A DNA stretch of 33,720 nucleotides from Richelia sp. SL_2_1 (GCA_012033205.1 JAAUSO010000068.1:1-33720), one strand, 5' to 3'; positions 16,031 to 25,629 are shown, counted from the first letter of the stretch. Numbers and translations: made by a program. Notes: a model not told the origin generated them from the letters alone.

Positions 16031-17383
16031 ATGGGACGTATTTTTATTTCAGCAGGTCACGGAGGTAAGGAAACAGGAGGTATAGATCCAGGTTTTATTG
16101 CAGGTGGCACAACTGAAGCCAAGGAAATGATTTTACTACGGGATTTAATTTTAACGGAATTAAGGGCGCGTGGGTTGGAAGTTCTTTCGGTTCCAGATTC
16201 TTTGAGTGCTAGAGCGAGTATTGAGTGGATAAATTCCCGTGGTAATCGTAATGATGTAGCGGTGGAAATTCATGCCGATTCTGCTTCTAGCCCTGCTGTA
16301 AACGGCGCTAGCGTCTATTATATTGCTAATAATGAAGAACGTAAAAGTAATGCCGAAACCCTGTTGATGGCGCTGCTACGAAGGGTTCCGCAGTTAAATA
16401 GTCGGGGGGTGAAGCCGGATACTGCAACTGGGATGGGACAGTTGGTATTTACTCGTCAAGTTGCGATCGCGTCTCTATTAATCCAAGTTATTTTCTTAAG
16501 TAGTCCCCAAGACCGTGCTTTATTACAAAGCCGTCGTCGAGAGTTTGCGGTGGGGATAGCTGATGGAATAGTAGCATGGAGTCGCGTAATTGATCCAGGT
16601 TCAACTCCGCCACCGGAACCAACTTATCCAGCAATAAATATTAAAATTAACGGTCAAAATTATTCAGAACAAGGAATATTAGTTAATGGTAATGCCTATA
16701 TTCCCATAGATTTAGTTGACCGTTTGCAAATTGATTTATCAAAACTTACTAATGTGCGTCGTCTAAGCTACCGCAGAATAGTTTATGTCAAAGCAATAGA
16801 ATTACGAGAATTTAATATATCAATAGCTTGGGATGCTGTGAATCGTACCGTAATTTTAAAGTCAAATTTGGCAATTTGTCCCAACCAAATTAGTCAAATA
16901 ATCTCTCGTGGTGCAACTTCAGAAATACAGTTACAAATCTTTTTGAGAGACAATAATCAAGATGCTTTGGTGAAGTTTCCCGACATACCCAAACTGTATC
17001 GAGAAGAAGCAGCAATTGAGGGAGTGAATCACGATATTGCTTTTTGTCAAATGTGTTTAGAAACCGGATTTTTACGTTTTGGGGATGATATACAACCGCA
17101 ACAAAATAATTTTGCCGGATTAGGAACTATCGGTGGTGGAAGGGAAACAGCATCATTTCCTAGCGCCAGAATTGGAGTTCGCGCTCATATCCAACATTTA
17201 AAAGCTTACGCGAGTTTAGAACCTTTAGCACAGGAAGTTGTAGACCCCAGATTTCGTTTTGTGACGCGGGGTATAGCGCCATTAGTGACCGATTTATCAG
17301 GGAGATGGGAGGCAGATTTGCAATATGGAGATAAGATTATAGCGTTGGTGAAGCGGTTGTATGAATCGGCAGGGTTTTTGTAG
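16031..17383 (+). CDS. Cell-wall hydrolase: Amidase_3 plus glucosaminidase domain, amidase glutamate missing
   Basis: A 450-residue two-domain protein. Residues 3-185 are an N-acetylmuramoyl-L-alanine amidase (Amidase_3) domain with zinc ligands H10 (SAGHGG), E29 and H81 (EIHAD). Residues about 200-280 resemble a copper-amine-oxidase-N-like beta domain. Residues about 320-450 are a glucosaminidase (GH73-like) domain with likely catalytic E344 in CLETGFLRF and the NNFAGLGTIGGG motif. Together these would cut peptide stems and glycan chains of peptidoglycan. Odd points: the catalytic glutamate expected in (M/V)EVGFL is Q152 here (LLIQVIFLSSP), so the amidase may be inactive; and there is no signal peptide, a trait I believe is shared by cyanobacterial relatives. 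AGAGGAAA before the ATG is a fair ribosome binding site. Confidence 0.9.
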   Translation: MGRIFISAGHGGKETGGIDPGFIAGGTTEAKEMILLRDLILTELRARGLEVLSVPDSLSARASIEWINSRGNRNDVAVEIHADSASSPAVNGASVYYIANNEERKSNAETLLMALLRRVPQLNSRGVKPDTATGMGQLVFTRQVAIASLLIQVIFLSSPQDRALLQSRRREFAVGIADGIVAWSRVIDPGSTPPPEPTYPAINIKINGQNYSEQGILVNGNAYIPIDLVDRLQIDLSKLTNVRRLSYRRIVYVKAIELREFNISIAWDAVNRTVILKSNLAICPNQISQIISRGATSEIQLQIFLRDNNQDALVKFPDIPKLYREEAAIEGVNHDIAFCQMCLETGFLRFGDDIQPQQNNFAGLGTIGGGRETASFPSARIGVRAHIQHLKAYASLEPLAQEVVDPRFRFVTRGIAPLVTDLSGRWEADLQYGDKIIALVKRLYESAGFL

Positions 17384-17473
17384 ATGTAATCTTCTTGGCT
17401 ATAATTTTTAGTAAAGCGCTGCTACACTGCGGTTGTAATGTGGTTTCGCTTTCTGAATTCAACGCAGTTTAGT

Positions 17474-17614
17474 ATGAGAATTCCTCCAAAATTAGATGAG
17501 AGGATAAAAGAGTATGCTGATCATGATCGTATTACCAAAAGCAAGGTAATGTCAGATGTCGTTAATCATGATTTGGCTTTTTCTAGTCATTTAACTTTAA
17601 GTTATTATTTCTGA
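17474..17614 (+). CDS. Small ribbon-helix-helix (CopG/MetJ-like) protein, possibly a remnant
   Basis: A 46-residue ORF: MRIPPKLDERIKEYADHDRI continuing TKSKVMSDVV. A basic beta strand, a helix and a second helix beginning TKSKVMSD are the ribbon-helix-helix pattern of CopG-type DNA-binding proteins and antitoxins. The C-terminus after residue 35 (FSSHLTLSYYF) no longer looks like the family, so the gene may be decayed or shortened. An in-frame ATG at 17438 would add 12 residues. No toxin gene is adjacent. The stop lies 5 bp before a possible TTG start of the next gene. Confidence 0.5.
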   Translation: MRIPPKLDERIKEYADHDRITKSKVMSDVVNHDLAFSSHLTLSYYF

Positions 17615-17648
17615 TAATTTGCTCAAAAAATCTATTACTAACTTAAAA

Positions 17649-18986
17649 ATGAAGTTTAGAGAAATAGACGGAAGAATAAAAATACTATTATTAATGTTTT
17701 TTGAGATATTTCTAGGAGTAATTCTCAGCTTAATTAGTTCGCGAATATCTAGCAATTTAAACAATGGAAACATTAATGTAAATCAGGCATTAGTTATGCT
17801 AATAATTTTACTGTTTATAATATGTTGTGTTTTAGTATTAGTTAAGTATTTTCAAAAAATAGAACAGAAAACTTTTCAAGAAGATATTCCTCCAGAGCAG
17901 AGTGTTGTACCAGTAACTACTAAGTTACAATCAACAAAAAAATTTCTAGCTCGCAAAGTTTTTGTAAGTACTAGTTTGGTGGTTGCTGGTTTTGTTGCTG
18001 CATTTATTGTTCAAAGAATCCTAGATAATCCTGTAATACCTCCCTTACCTGTGGCATCTCCTACTGCTATCTCCACATCGATTCCCAGGGCTATTAAAGT
18101 ACTTAACTTTGCTATCCTTCCCACATTAGATTTTAAAACTTTAGCAGAACAGGAGAATTGGAAGAACTTCATTAAAGATATGGAGAAAACATTGGGGATT
18201 TCGGTGAATATTTTCCCTGTACAAAGTTATAAAGAAGCGATTGAAGCAATCAATAATAATGATGCTCAAATTGTTTGGTTTGGTGGTCAATCCTACATCG
18301 AAGCAGCGAAAGAAGATAATATTGAAGCATTTGCTCAGACTGTAAATAATGATGGTAGTAGAGGTTATTATTCATATCTAATTACGAATAAAAATCAGTC
18401 AATAGTTTCACAAGTAAAAACACTGGATAAAAACCAAAGTGATAATTATATAATTGATGCGATAAAAAAGGGTTTATTAGTCACATTTGCTTTCAACGAT
18501 AAAAATTCTACTTCTGGTTTTTTAATTCCAAATTTGTGCGTTTTTGCGAAAAATGGTATCGAACCCGAAACAATTTTGAATAATCCACCATCTTTTCTTC
18601 GTAGTCATGAAGCCACAGCACTTGCTGTTGCAGATGAACGTGTAGATGTCGCAACAAATAATAGTGAAGCTTTAGCTCGTCTGAAAAAAAGTCATCCCCA
18701 AGCTTATCAAAAAATCGAAATCATTTGGGAATCTCCGATTATTCCCAGTGACCCCATAGCTTATCGTAAAGATTTACCAGAAAACATTAAGAAAAACATC
18801 CAAAAATTTTTCTACAATTATCAAAATCAAACAGTTCTCAATATTATGGGATGGAGTGGATTTGAGCAAGCATCAAGTAGCAATTGGGATATAATTCGCG
18901 ATTTTGATGATATTACAAAGAAAATAAAAAGTGGCGCATCTAACAGCCAATTGCAAGCAGAAGCACAACGTATTTGCTCACCCTAA
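17649..18986 (+). CDS. Membrane-anchored PhnD-like substrate-binding protein
   Basis: About 445 residues from the ATG at 17649; an in-frame TTG at 17619 would add ten. Three hydrophobic segments lie in the first ~125 residues (around LLLMFFEIFLGVILSLI, LVMLIILLFIICCVLVLV and SLVVAGFVAAFIV). The rest, about 300 residues, is a PhnD/SsuA-type periplasmic binding domain: LNFAILPTLDF, AQIVWFGGQSYIEAA, FNDKNSTSGFLIPN and the SDPIAYRKDLP segment. PhnD proteins deliver phosphonate or phosphite to an ABC transporter, and related domains serve as sensors. No permease or ATPase gene is nearby, and the extra membrane helices are unlike a normal soluble or lipid-anchored binding protein, so a sensory or auxiliary role is possible. 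The ligand is unknown. Confidence 0.82.
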   Translation: MKFREIDGRIKILLLMFFEIFLGVILSLISSRISSNLNNGNINVNQALVMLIILLFIICCVLVLVKYFQKIEQKTFQEDIPPEQSVVPVTTKLQSTKKFLARKVFVSTSLVVAGFVAAFIVQRILDNPVIPPLPVASPTAISTSIPRAIKVLNFAILPTLDFKTLAEQENWKNFIKDMEKTLGISVNIFPVQSYKEAIEAINNNDAQIVWFGGQSYIEAAKEDNIEAFAQTVNNDGSRGYYSYLITNKNQSIVSQVKTLDKNQSDNYIIDAIKKGLLVTFAFNDKNSTSGFLIPNLCVFAKNGIEPETILNNPPSFLRSHEATALAVADERVDVATNNSEALARLKKSHPQAYQKIEIIWESPIIPSDPIAYRKDLPENIKKNIQKFFYNYQNQTVLNIMGWSGFEQASSSNWDIIRDFDDITKKIKSGASNSQLQAEAQRICSP

Positions 18987-19039
18987 TCAAGCCTAATCGT
19001 GGAATTGACGTAATCATTAATTAATTTTGAGGGGTAGAG

Positions 19040-19095
19040 GTAGTGGGAGCGTCTAGCTCCTTGGTTGCTAATAGGGAGCGAGACGCTCTCACTAC
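19040..19095. repeat. Inverted repeat GTAGTGGGAGCGTCT...AGACGCTCTCACTAC
   Basis: A 15-bp stem with one mismatch encloses a loop of about 26 bases with a second GGGAGC/GCTCC element. It looks like a dispersed hairpin repeat of filamentous cyanobacteria. It lies in the 371-bp gap 18987-19357, which otherwise is AT-rich and holds no gene that I can support. Confidence 0.75.
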
Positions 19096-19357
19096 AAATA
19101 GATCCCACATTCTGCACCCCACAATCTTAAAAATTGACTAATGCTAAAAAATAGTACATTACAACTATTTAAGAGAAGCATTTTATAAGGAGTAAATGAG
19201 AATAATTTGGATTAAATATAGTAACTATGTATTAAATAATCTCTATCATCAGTAAAACTTAAGCTTCAAGGTTAAATATATCCAAGGCTAGATGTGTAAA
19301 TATACGATATTTATTACTAGTTGAATATATATCTATTAAATTTAAGTGATTGGTTCG

Positions 19358-19936
19358 ATGAAGCAAGTACATTTATTGAAACTTACTACGATAGTTCTAG
19401 TCTCTTTGGGAAGCATAGGAGTTATCGGCGGAGGTTTCTTTTTGACACAAGCCTTCAGTAATAAAAAAGAGGTTGAGTTAGTAACAAATGATTCAAATTA
19501 TCCAGATATTCGTCATCATATTTGGTCTAATCAAACACAAGTAAAACATTTTCCCGCTGTTGTTCCCAGCTTTGCTAGAGATGTGCAGGTTATTTATTAT
19601 CCGGGTTCTCCAGAATACGGCAGAATTTTTCAACTTAGAATGAAACTACCAGAAAACCAGATAAAAAAAGCACTTAATGAATACAGAAATATAGCTAAAT
19701 ATAAATATCAAGGTGGTGATACAAATGACCATGCTAATCAGGAAAATGGCGTACCTACCACTTTTTTATATACCAGTGACTTGCAACCAGAAACTTTTCC
19801 AACAACCTATGAAATATTAGTATTAAATGCCAATAATCGGGGAACTACAGATTTTCCTTGGAATCATGGAGATAGTTATGGAGTTGCAGTTGATAAAATG
19901 GCTTCAGAAATTGTATATTGGGCTGAAGAATGGTGA
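19358..19936 (+). CDS. Hypothetical membrane-anchored or secreted protein
   Basis: A 192-residue protein from the ATG at 19358 (an in-frame GTG at 19346 is less likely). The N-terminus has one hydrophobic segment (about residues 8-32, TTIVLVSLGSIGVIGGGFFL), a signal peptide or anchor. The remainder is a mixed domain with HIWSNQTQVKHFP, QVIYYPGSPEYGRIFQLRMK, a likely helix PENQIKKALNEYRNIAKYK, and NNRGTTDFPWNHGDSYGVAV. I do not recognise the family. Codon use matches the neighbours. It converges with the Coq4-like gene, and a perfect hairpin at 19953-19985 lies between. Confidence 0.7.
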   Translation: MKQVHLLKLTTIVLVSLGSIGVIGGGFFLTQAFSNKKEVELVTNDSNYPDIRHHIWSNQTQVKHFPAVVPSFARDVQVIYYPGSPEYGRIFQLRMKLPENQIKKALNEYRNIAKYKYQGGDTNDHANQENGVPTTFLYTSDLQPETFPTTYEILVLNANNRGTTDFPWNHGDSYGVAVDKMASEIVYWAEEW

Positions 19937-19952
19937 AGCAATCTTAGATTGA

Positions 19953-19985
19953 AGAAGTCGGGTTTTTTAGAAAAACCCGACTTCT
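19953..19985. repeat. AGAAGTCGGG hairpin, copy 4, short-loop form
   Basis: AGAAGTCGGGTTTTT is followed almost at once by AAAAACCCGACTTCT, so this copy lacks the ~34-base loop of the other copies. With T and A tracts inside the arms, it can act as a terminator for both convergent genes. It shows that the arms, not the loop, define the family. Confidence 0.85.
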
Positions 19986-20016
19986 AATTGTAGTTATGAT
20001 TAGGGAATTATATTAA

Positions 20017-20622
20017 TTAAATTTGCGGTAATCCCAAATGTTTTCTAACTCTATTTAAAGATTCTTCCCAATGTTCTTCAAAGCGATATCCCAGCAAAAA
20101 GTTGGCATTCTCACCTAATTCTTGTCCTTTTTCGCGATTTGCAACAATTGCTCTAAATTGTCGGGGTGCAATAATTGGATAAAGCAATTTTGCAAGCCAC
20201 AAACTAACTTTTAAAGATTTACTATAATTTTGTGCAGCAGCGAATGCTAACACTCCGATTTCACCTGCATAACTGGTATCAAAATTGAGTAAAACATGAA
20301 AAATATCATGAGTGATAACATATCGTAAAGCGAAAACATTGCGTTGAGCAACTTCTTCTAATTCAGAACTAATATTGAGTGGCTGAAGATTGTTTATCTT
20401 CATATGTTCAGCATACTCTCTTCCAAATGTACCTTGTGGATATTGAATTAATTTATCTAAATCAATCTTCGGATGATATCCTACTACATTTTGCAATTTA
20501 TCAGCGACTTCCTTTGAAATTTTTGCGCCCAAAATATCCGATTTAAGAATAGCAAAATCACCGTAGTTTTGTGAGTTCTTATAAGCTAAAGCCGCTTGAA
20601 TTTGTTTGAATTTATTAAGCAT
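20017..20622 (-). CDS. Coq4 family protein
   Basis: A 201-residue protein. The Coq4 metal motif H-D-x-x-H-x11-E is complete: H105, D106, H109 and E121 in THDIFHVLLNFDTSYAGE. The N-terminal segment (NVVGYHPKIDLDKLIQYPQGTFGREYA) also fits the family. Mitochondrial COQ4 is a peripheral membrane protein needed for ubiquinone synthesis. Cyanobacteria make plastoquinone and do not make ubiquinone, so the role here must differ or act on another prenyl lipid. No quinone genes flank it. The ATG at 20622 fits the family length. Confidence 0.85.
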   Translation of the reverse strand: MLNKFKQIQAALAYKNSQNYGDFAILKSDILGAKISKEVADKLQNVVGYHPKIDLDKLIQYPQGTFGREYAEHMKINNLQPLNISSELEEVAQRNVFALRYVITHDIFHVLLNFDTSYAGEIGVLAFAAAQNYSKSLKVSLWLAKLLYPIIAPRQFRAIVANREKGQELGENANFLLGYRFEEHWEESLNRVRKHLGLPQI

Positions 20623-20835
20623 ATAACTAAAACCTTAAAATCCCGATAAAACATTCATTTTTATGGTAATGATTATATGTTTATATATATTATATTCTCA
20701 GAAGTTACATAACAAAACCGAATTACTCTGCGCGACTCGGCGTTTAACTTAGTGTTCCTCTGCGTTATGATGATTAATCCTCGATTACTGAATCCCGATG
20801 AAAAGAAGCTGTAAAACCTTAATTTTGGTGGGGTA

Positions 20836-20900
20836 AGAAGTCGGGTTTTTACGATATTCTATTGGTAACACCAGAAAATCCTGTTCAAAACCCGACTTCT
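20836..20900. repeat. AGAAGTCGGG stem-loop repeat, copy 5
   Basis: AGAAGTCGGGTTTTT on the left and AAAACCCGACTTCT on the right, loop about 35 bases. It lies in the 350-bp gap 20623-20972 between two minus-strand genes; I see nothing else of note in that gap. Confidence 0.85.
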
Positions 20901-20972
20901 GTGATTATCCAAATAACCCCTACTTCCTACTCCCTTGTGCTAATTACAAACCTCAGCTAAACTGGATAACAT

Positions 20973-22640
20973 TTATTCTTCAATTAATTCTCTACTCGGT
21001 TGCTCAGTTACGGGTACATTTTCAGGTATTTCAACTTCGGGAATTGTACGTCGAGGAAGGTTGAAATATTCTTGTAATTTTTTAGTTGTGGATTGTTTTG
21101 TTTCTGGAGTTGCTTCTATTTGTGGTTCGTTTTTCAAAGGTTGAATAATTTCAGGTAATGCCGGTGGTAATTCGGGAGTCGGTTCTATTTTTGGTTCTCT
21201 ATCACGATTCAAATATTTATCAAATCTCGTATTTGTTGGTGTTTCTTTTGTTTGAATTTCTGGTGTAATTTCTGGTGTTGGAGTTTCAATTACTTCTGGA
21301 ATCGTTTCTTCTAAGTTAGTTTCTGCTTGCGGTGTTTCCATTATTTCTGGAATCGTTATTTTATCTTCTTTTCCGCGTTTAAATCTCTCAAAAAATCTTC
21401 TTGGTTGTTCTAATTTATCTTCTAAATTAATTTCCGGTTGTGGTGTTTCAATTACTTCTGGAACTGTCTCTTCTAAATTAGTTTCCGGTTGTGGTGTTTC
21501 AATTACTTGTGGAATTGTCTCTTCTAAATTAGTTTCCGGTTGTGGTGTTTCTATTACTTCTGGAATTGGTGTTTTTTCTGTTTCACCACGCTTAAATCGC
21601 TTGAAAAATCCACCTTCTGATTCTTCTGATTCTTCTGATTTTTCTAATAGATTCTCAACGGGTATTTCAACTGCATAATCTGCTTCTACAATTCCACGTA
21701 AATCTTCAGATGCAAGTTCTCCCCGAACAATTTTTGCAAGAGTATCTTTACCTTTAGATTCGTAATTAATAACTCTAACCGTACTATTAAAAACGTTTTT
21801 TACTGGATTACCTTGATTATCGAGAAATTCTAGTTTTACCCAGTTTTTACCTGTATTAAAACCTTTAAGATATAACGATTGCCACCTATCAATAATAAAA
21901 CTTTCACCATTAATTGTGCAGCGAATTCGCCAATCTGCGATCGCGCTGTCTGGATTATCTTGAGCTAAAAGATGTAAAGGAGCGTTAGTCAGATAAAAAT
22001 CAAGCAAAATCGGCTCTGCACCATAACTACCTTGGGGATGATTGTAAGTTAATATTGGCAGGTTACTATCTGGATTGTTATCATCGCTTTTAGTGAATAC
22101 ATGAAATTTAGTTTGAGCGTAAGCGCCTTCATTTTTAAAGCTTTCATGCCAAGGACGAGAAGCAAATACACGCAGTGTATGAGTACCTGGTGATAAATCT
22201 ACTAACTCTAACGGTTGACTTAAATTATAAACTTCTAATTCTGGTTGATTATCTAAAATTACCTTTAAATGTGAACCAAGTCCATATTTTGCGTTTTTAA
22301 ATATTGGTAAATCTTTAACTTGTAACTTAACTTGTAATTTATCTTCTTGTAATACTTCTTCTGGTTGAGGATTAAGTATTTTTACCTGGGGCTGATAGAC
22401 TTCTAAAGTTTGGCGTAATTCTTGAATAACTTCGGGAGGAGCAACTTCAGAAAATTTTCGGGAAAGTTGAGCGTCCTTTTGCTCTATTGGTTCAGATAAT
22501 TTAATTGATACATCTTGACTAACCGCTTTACCTCCGCAAGCAGTTAAACTTAATACCAACATCGATATGATCAAGGTCTTAAACAGTGCGTACCTGTTCC
22601 GAGTCAGCTTTGTTAAAGCCTTAGTAAGCAATGAATTCAT
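20973..22640 (-). CDS. Lipoprotein with acidic Pro/Glu/Thr repeats
   Basis: A 555-residue lipoprotein. The signal peptide ends in the lipobox LTAC with the lipidated cysteine at residue 35. Residues about 75-310 form a folded, beta-rich region, with one block (VKILNPQPEEV...LSPGTHTLRVFASRPWHES) like an Ig/FN3-type domain. Residues about 340-555 are low complexity: repeated units of about 17 residues around VIETPQPETNLEETIPE, broken twice by basic, Phe-rich pieces (GGFFKRFKRG and RRFFERFKRG). I recall the folded part as a conserved cyanobacterial hypothetical; the tail is probably disordered. It may span the periplasm or bind peptidoglycan, but no function can be assigned. Repeat number probably varies between strains. 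Confidence 0.82.
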   Translation of the reverse strand: MNSLLTKALTKLTRNRYALFKTLIISMLVLSLTACGGKAVSQDVSIKLSEPIEQKDAQLSRKFSEVAPPEVIQELRQTLEVYQPQVKILNPQPEEVLQEDKLQVKLQVKDLPIFKNAKYGLGSHLKVILDNQPELEVYNLSQPLELVDLSPGTHTLRVFASRPWHESFKNEGAYAQTKFHVFTKSDDNNPDSNLPILTYNHPQGSYGAEPILLDFYLTNAPLHLLAQDNPDSAIADWRIRCTINGESFIIDRWQSLYLKGFNTGKNWVKLEFLDNQGNPVKNVFNSTVRVINYESKGKDTLAKIVRGELASEDLRGIVEADYAVEIPVENLLEKSEESEESEGGFFKRFKRGETEKTPIPEVIETPQPETNLEETIPQVIETPQPETNLEETVPEVIETPQPEINLEDKLEQPRRFFERFKRGKEDKITIPEIMETPQAETNLEETIPEVIETPTPEITPEIQTKETPTNTRFDKYLNRDREPKIEPTPELPPALPEIIQPLKNEPQIEATPETKQSTTKKLQEYFNLPRRTIPEVEIPENVPVTEQPSRELIEE

Positions 22641-23203
22641 TTTTCTACCTGGTAGATTACTGTTGTTTTTATATCTATATCAATACTATAAAAAATACTT
22701 ACAATCATGCCTAGGACATTAATCATAGGCATAAAACTATTATTCAGTTAAATCTGAAATTCACCAATCCGCAATCAACTACAAATGCACATTGCAGATT
22801 GCACATTTTTATTCTCATACTTTATATTTGATAATCCAATACATAAAATATCTATATCAAAATATATATTTACAATATTTTACATGGTAATTTGAAAGTT
22901 TGATTAAAGTTTGATTAGTATCTATATCTCGTTGAGAAGCATTAATCTTGACCTAAAAATTTTCTTAATGCTGTTTATAGTACCGATACTTAATCACCAT
23001 TTCAAATATGATGACTATAAGATAAAGCAATGTAAACATAATCGTGATGCTACCCGCTTGTATGGTATGCACAGCAAGAAACATATCAATTGTTACTATT
23101 TGTAAAAAAAATATATAACCTATTGACTTTTGAACCAAGTCTAAAGGCTGAAAGTGCGATCAAGTAAAAAATTAGAGAAGTTTTAATTATTGTTAATCAG
23201 ACG

Positions 23204-23370
23204 CTCACAATGTGGGATAAATGACCTTATAATTCAACGAGAAAGCAATATTCACATAGAGTCTTTGCTGCTGAAAAAAGCATACAAGTGTAAACGCTAT
23301 TAGCGTGACATTTATTTGTAAAGACAACTAGTGGAAAAATCCTCAGTCCTTTTTTTAGAGAGGAGGTCGA
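23204..23370 (+). promoter_or_regulatory. psaA promoter, leader palindrome and RBS
   Basis: A TATAAT (23228-23233) has a weak -35-like CTCACA 18 bases upstream, placing a start near 23240 and a leader of about 130 bases. In the leader the palindrome ACGCTATTAGCGT (23294-23306; 6-bp arms, 1-base centre) looks like a small operator or hairpin. AGGAGGT (23361-23367) is a strong Shine-Dalgarno sequence before the ATG at 23371. The rest of the 730-bp gap 22641-23370 is AT-rich and holds no supportable gene. Other promoters may exist further upstream, as is usual for psaAB. Confidence 0.5.
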
Positions 23371-25629
23371 ATGACAATAAGTCCTCCGGAGCGAGAGGAA
23401 AAGAAAGCAAGAGTCATCGTTGATAAAGACCCGGTACCAACCTCATTTGAACGATGGGGCAAGCCAGGACATTTTGATAGAACTCTTGCAAAAGGTCCAA
23501 AAACCACTACATGGATTTGGAACCTGCACGCACTCGCCCACGATTTTGATTCGCATACAAGTGATTTAGAAGATGTATCCCGCAAGATATTTGCAGCCCA
23601 CTTCGGACATCTAGCCGTAGTGTTTATCTGGCTGAGCGGGATGATATTTCACGGCGCTCGTTTTTCCAACTACGAAGCTTGGTTAATGGACCCGTTAAAT
23701 ATCAAGCCAAGCGCTCAAGTTGTTTGGCCTATAGTTGGTCAACAAATTTTAAATGGTGATGTAGGTGGTGGATTCCACGGAATTCAAATCACTTCTGGTT
23801 TATTCCAGATATGGCGTGGTTGGGGTATTACCAACTCATTCCAGCTATACTGCACAGCCATTGGTGGCTTGGTAATGGCAGGATTAATGCTGTTTGCCGG
23901 TTGGTTCCACTATCACAAACGCGCTCCCAAATTGGAATGGTTCCAAAACGTGGAGTCGATGCTCAACCACCACTTATCAGTGTTGTTGGGTTGTGGTTCC
24001 TTGGGCTGGGCTGGTCATATAATTCACGTGTCTGCACCAACTAATAAGTTGTTAGATGCGGGAGTAGCCCTTAAAGACGTACCCCTGCCTCATGAGTTCA
24101 TTCTGAACAAAGACCTGTTGACCGAGCTTTATCCCGGTTTTGCCAACGGATTAGCGCCTTTCTTCACCTTGAACTGGGGCCAATATGCAGATATTTTGAC
24201 CTTCAAAGGCGGTTTAAACCCCGTGACTGGCGGTTTGTGGATGTCAGATATTGCCCATCACCATTTGGCGATCGCGGTAGTATTTATTGTCGCGGGTCAT
24301 ATGTACCGTACCAACTGGGGTATCGGTCACAGCATTAAAACAATTTTGGAAAATCATAAGGGACCCTTTACTGGTGAAGGTCACAAGGGGCTTTATGAAA
24401 ACTTGACCACATCTTGGCACGCTCAATTGGCAACAAACCTTGCCTTTTTGGGTTCGCTGACAATTATTATCGCGCACCATATGTACGCGATGCCTCCATA
24501 TCCATATTTAGCAACTGACTATGCAACGCAGTTGTGTATCTTCACTCACCATATGTGGATTGGTGCCTTCTGTATCGTAGGTGGTGCAGCTCACGCAGCC
24601 ATTTTCATGGTGCGGGATTACGATCCAGTTGTGAATCAAAACAATCTTTTGGATCGGGTAATTCGTCATAGAGATGCGATTATCTCCCACTTAAACTGGG
24701 TATGTATATTCCTCGGCTTCCACAGCTTTGGACTGTATATTCATAACGACACAATGCGTGCTTTGGGTCGCCCCCAAGATATGTTCTCGGATACGGCGAT
24801 TCAATTGCAGCCAGTATTTGCTCAGTGGGTACAAAACCTCCACACCTTGGCACCTGGCGGCACTGCACCGAATGCATTGGAACCTGTTAGCTATGCTTTC
24901 GGTGGCGGTATTCTAGCTGTAGGCGGAAAAGTGGCAATGATGCCCATTGCTTTGGGTACAGCCGACTTCTTGGTTCACCACATCCACGCCTTTACAATTC
25001 ACGTTACCGTTTTGATTCTGTTGAAAGGCGTACTGTTTGCTCGCAGTTCTCGCTTGATTCCAGATAAAGCAAACTTAGGCTTCCGCTTCCCTTGTGACGG
25101 TCCCGGACGTGGTGGTACTTGTCAAGTATCCGGTTGGGATCACGTATTCCTCGGATTGTTCTGGATGTACAACTGTATATCCGTTGTAATTTTCCACTTT
25201 AGTTGGAAGATGCAGTCAGATGTATGGGGAACCGTAGACGCAGCAGGCAACGTATCGCACCTGACTGGTGGTAACTTCGCTCAAAGTGCAATTACTATCA
25301 ATGGTTGGTTACGGGACTTCTTGTGGGCGCAAGCTTCACAGGTAATCAACTCCTACGGTAGTGCGCTTTCTGCCTATGGTCTACTGTTCTTAGGCGCTCA
25401 CTTTGTATGGGCATTCAGCTTAATGTTCCTGTTCAGCGGTCGCGGCTACTGGCAAGAACTGATTGAGTCGATTGTTTGGGCGCATAATAAACTCAGAGTA
25501 GCACCAGCAATACAGCCCCGCGCTTTGAGTATTATTCAAGGTCGTGCGGTTGGAGTCGCTCACTATTTATTAGGTGGTATCGTTACTACCTGGGCATTCT
25601 TCCATGCCAGAATTATTTCGTTAGGTTAG
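23371..25629 (+). CDS. psaA: Photosystem I P700 apoprotein A1
   Basis: A complete 752-residue PsaA, one half of the photosystem I core heterodimer in the thylakoid membrane. It carries the special-pair chlorophyll P700 with PsaB, antenna chlorophylls, the electron chain A0 and A1, and half of the Fx iron-sulfur cluster. The Fx loop is [12 protein letters not shown] with ligands C575 and C584. Eleven membrane helices and many chlorophyll-binding histidines (for example [21 protein letters not shown]) are present. It is preceded by a strong AGGAGGT site. The order psaA-psaB on one strand is the normal operon; here the two genes are 207 bp apart with repeats in the gap. Confidence 0.99.
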   Translation: MTISPPEREEKKARVIVDKDPVPTSFERWGKPGHFDRTLAKGPKTTTWIWNLHALAHDFDSHTSDLEDVSRKIFAAHFGHLAVVFIWLSGMIFHGARFSNYEAWLMDPLNIKPSAQVVWPIVGQQILNGDVGGGFHGIQITSGLFQIWRGWGITNSFQLYCTAIGGLVMAGLMLFAGWFHYHKRAPKLEWFQNVESMLNHHLSVLLGCGSLGWAGHIIHVSAPTNKLLDAGVALKDVPLPHEFILNKDLLTELYPGFANGLAPFFTLNWGQYADILTFKGGLNPVTGGLWMSDIAHHHLAIAVVFIVAGHMYRTNWGIGHSIKTILENHKGPFTGEGHKGLYENLTTSWHAQLATNLAFLGSLTIIIAHHMYAMPPYPYLATDYATQLCIFTHHMWIGAFCIVGGAAHAAIFMVRDYDPVVNQNNLLDRVIRHRDAIISHLNWVCIFLGFHSFGLYIHNDTMRALGRPQDMFSDTAIQLQPVFAQWVQNLHTLAPGGTAPNALEPVSYAFGGGILAVGGKVAMMPIALGTADFLVHHIHAFTIHVTVLILLKGVLFARSSRLIPDKANLGFRFPCDGPGRGGTCQVSGWDHVFLGLFWMYNCISVVIFHFSWKMQSDVWGTVDAAGNVSHLTGGNFAQSAITINGWLRDFLWAQASQVINSYGSALSAYGLLFLGAHFVWAFSLMFLFSGRGYWQELIESIVWAHNKLRVAPAIQPRALSIIQGRAVGVAHYLLGGIVTTWAFFHARIISLG

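Noticed and set aside
22911-23105. 64-residue ORF upstream of psaA
   Set aside because: No ribosome binding site, low-complexity AT-driven composition, and it lies in a promoter region.
23081-23330. Possible RpaB (HLR1) sites upstream of psaA
   Set aside because: Several TTTACA-like half-sites occur on the minus strand, but none are paired at the spacing of the HLR1 consensus, and such words are common in AT-rich DNA.
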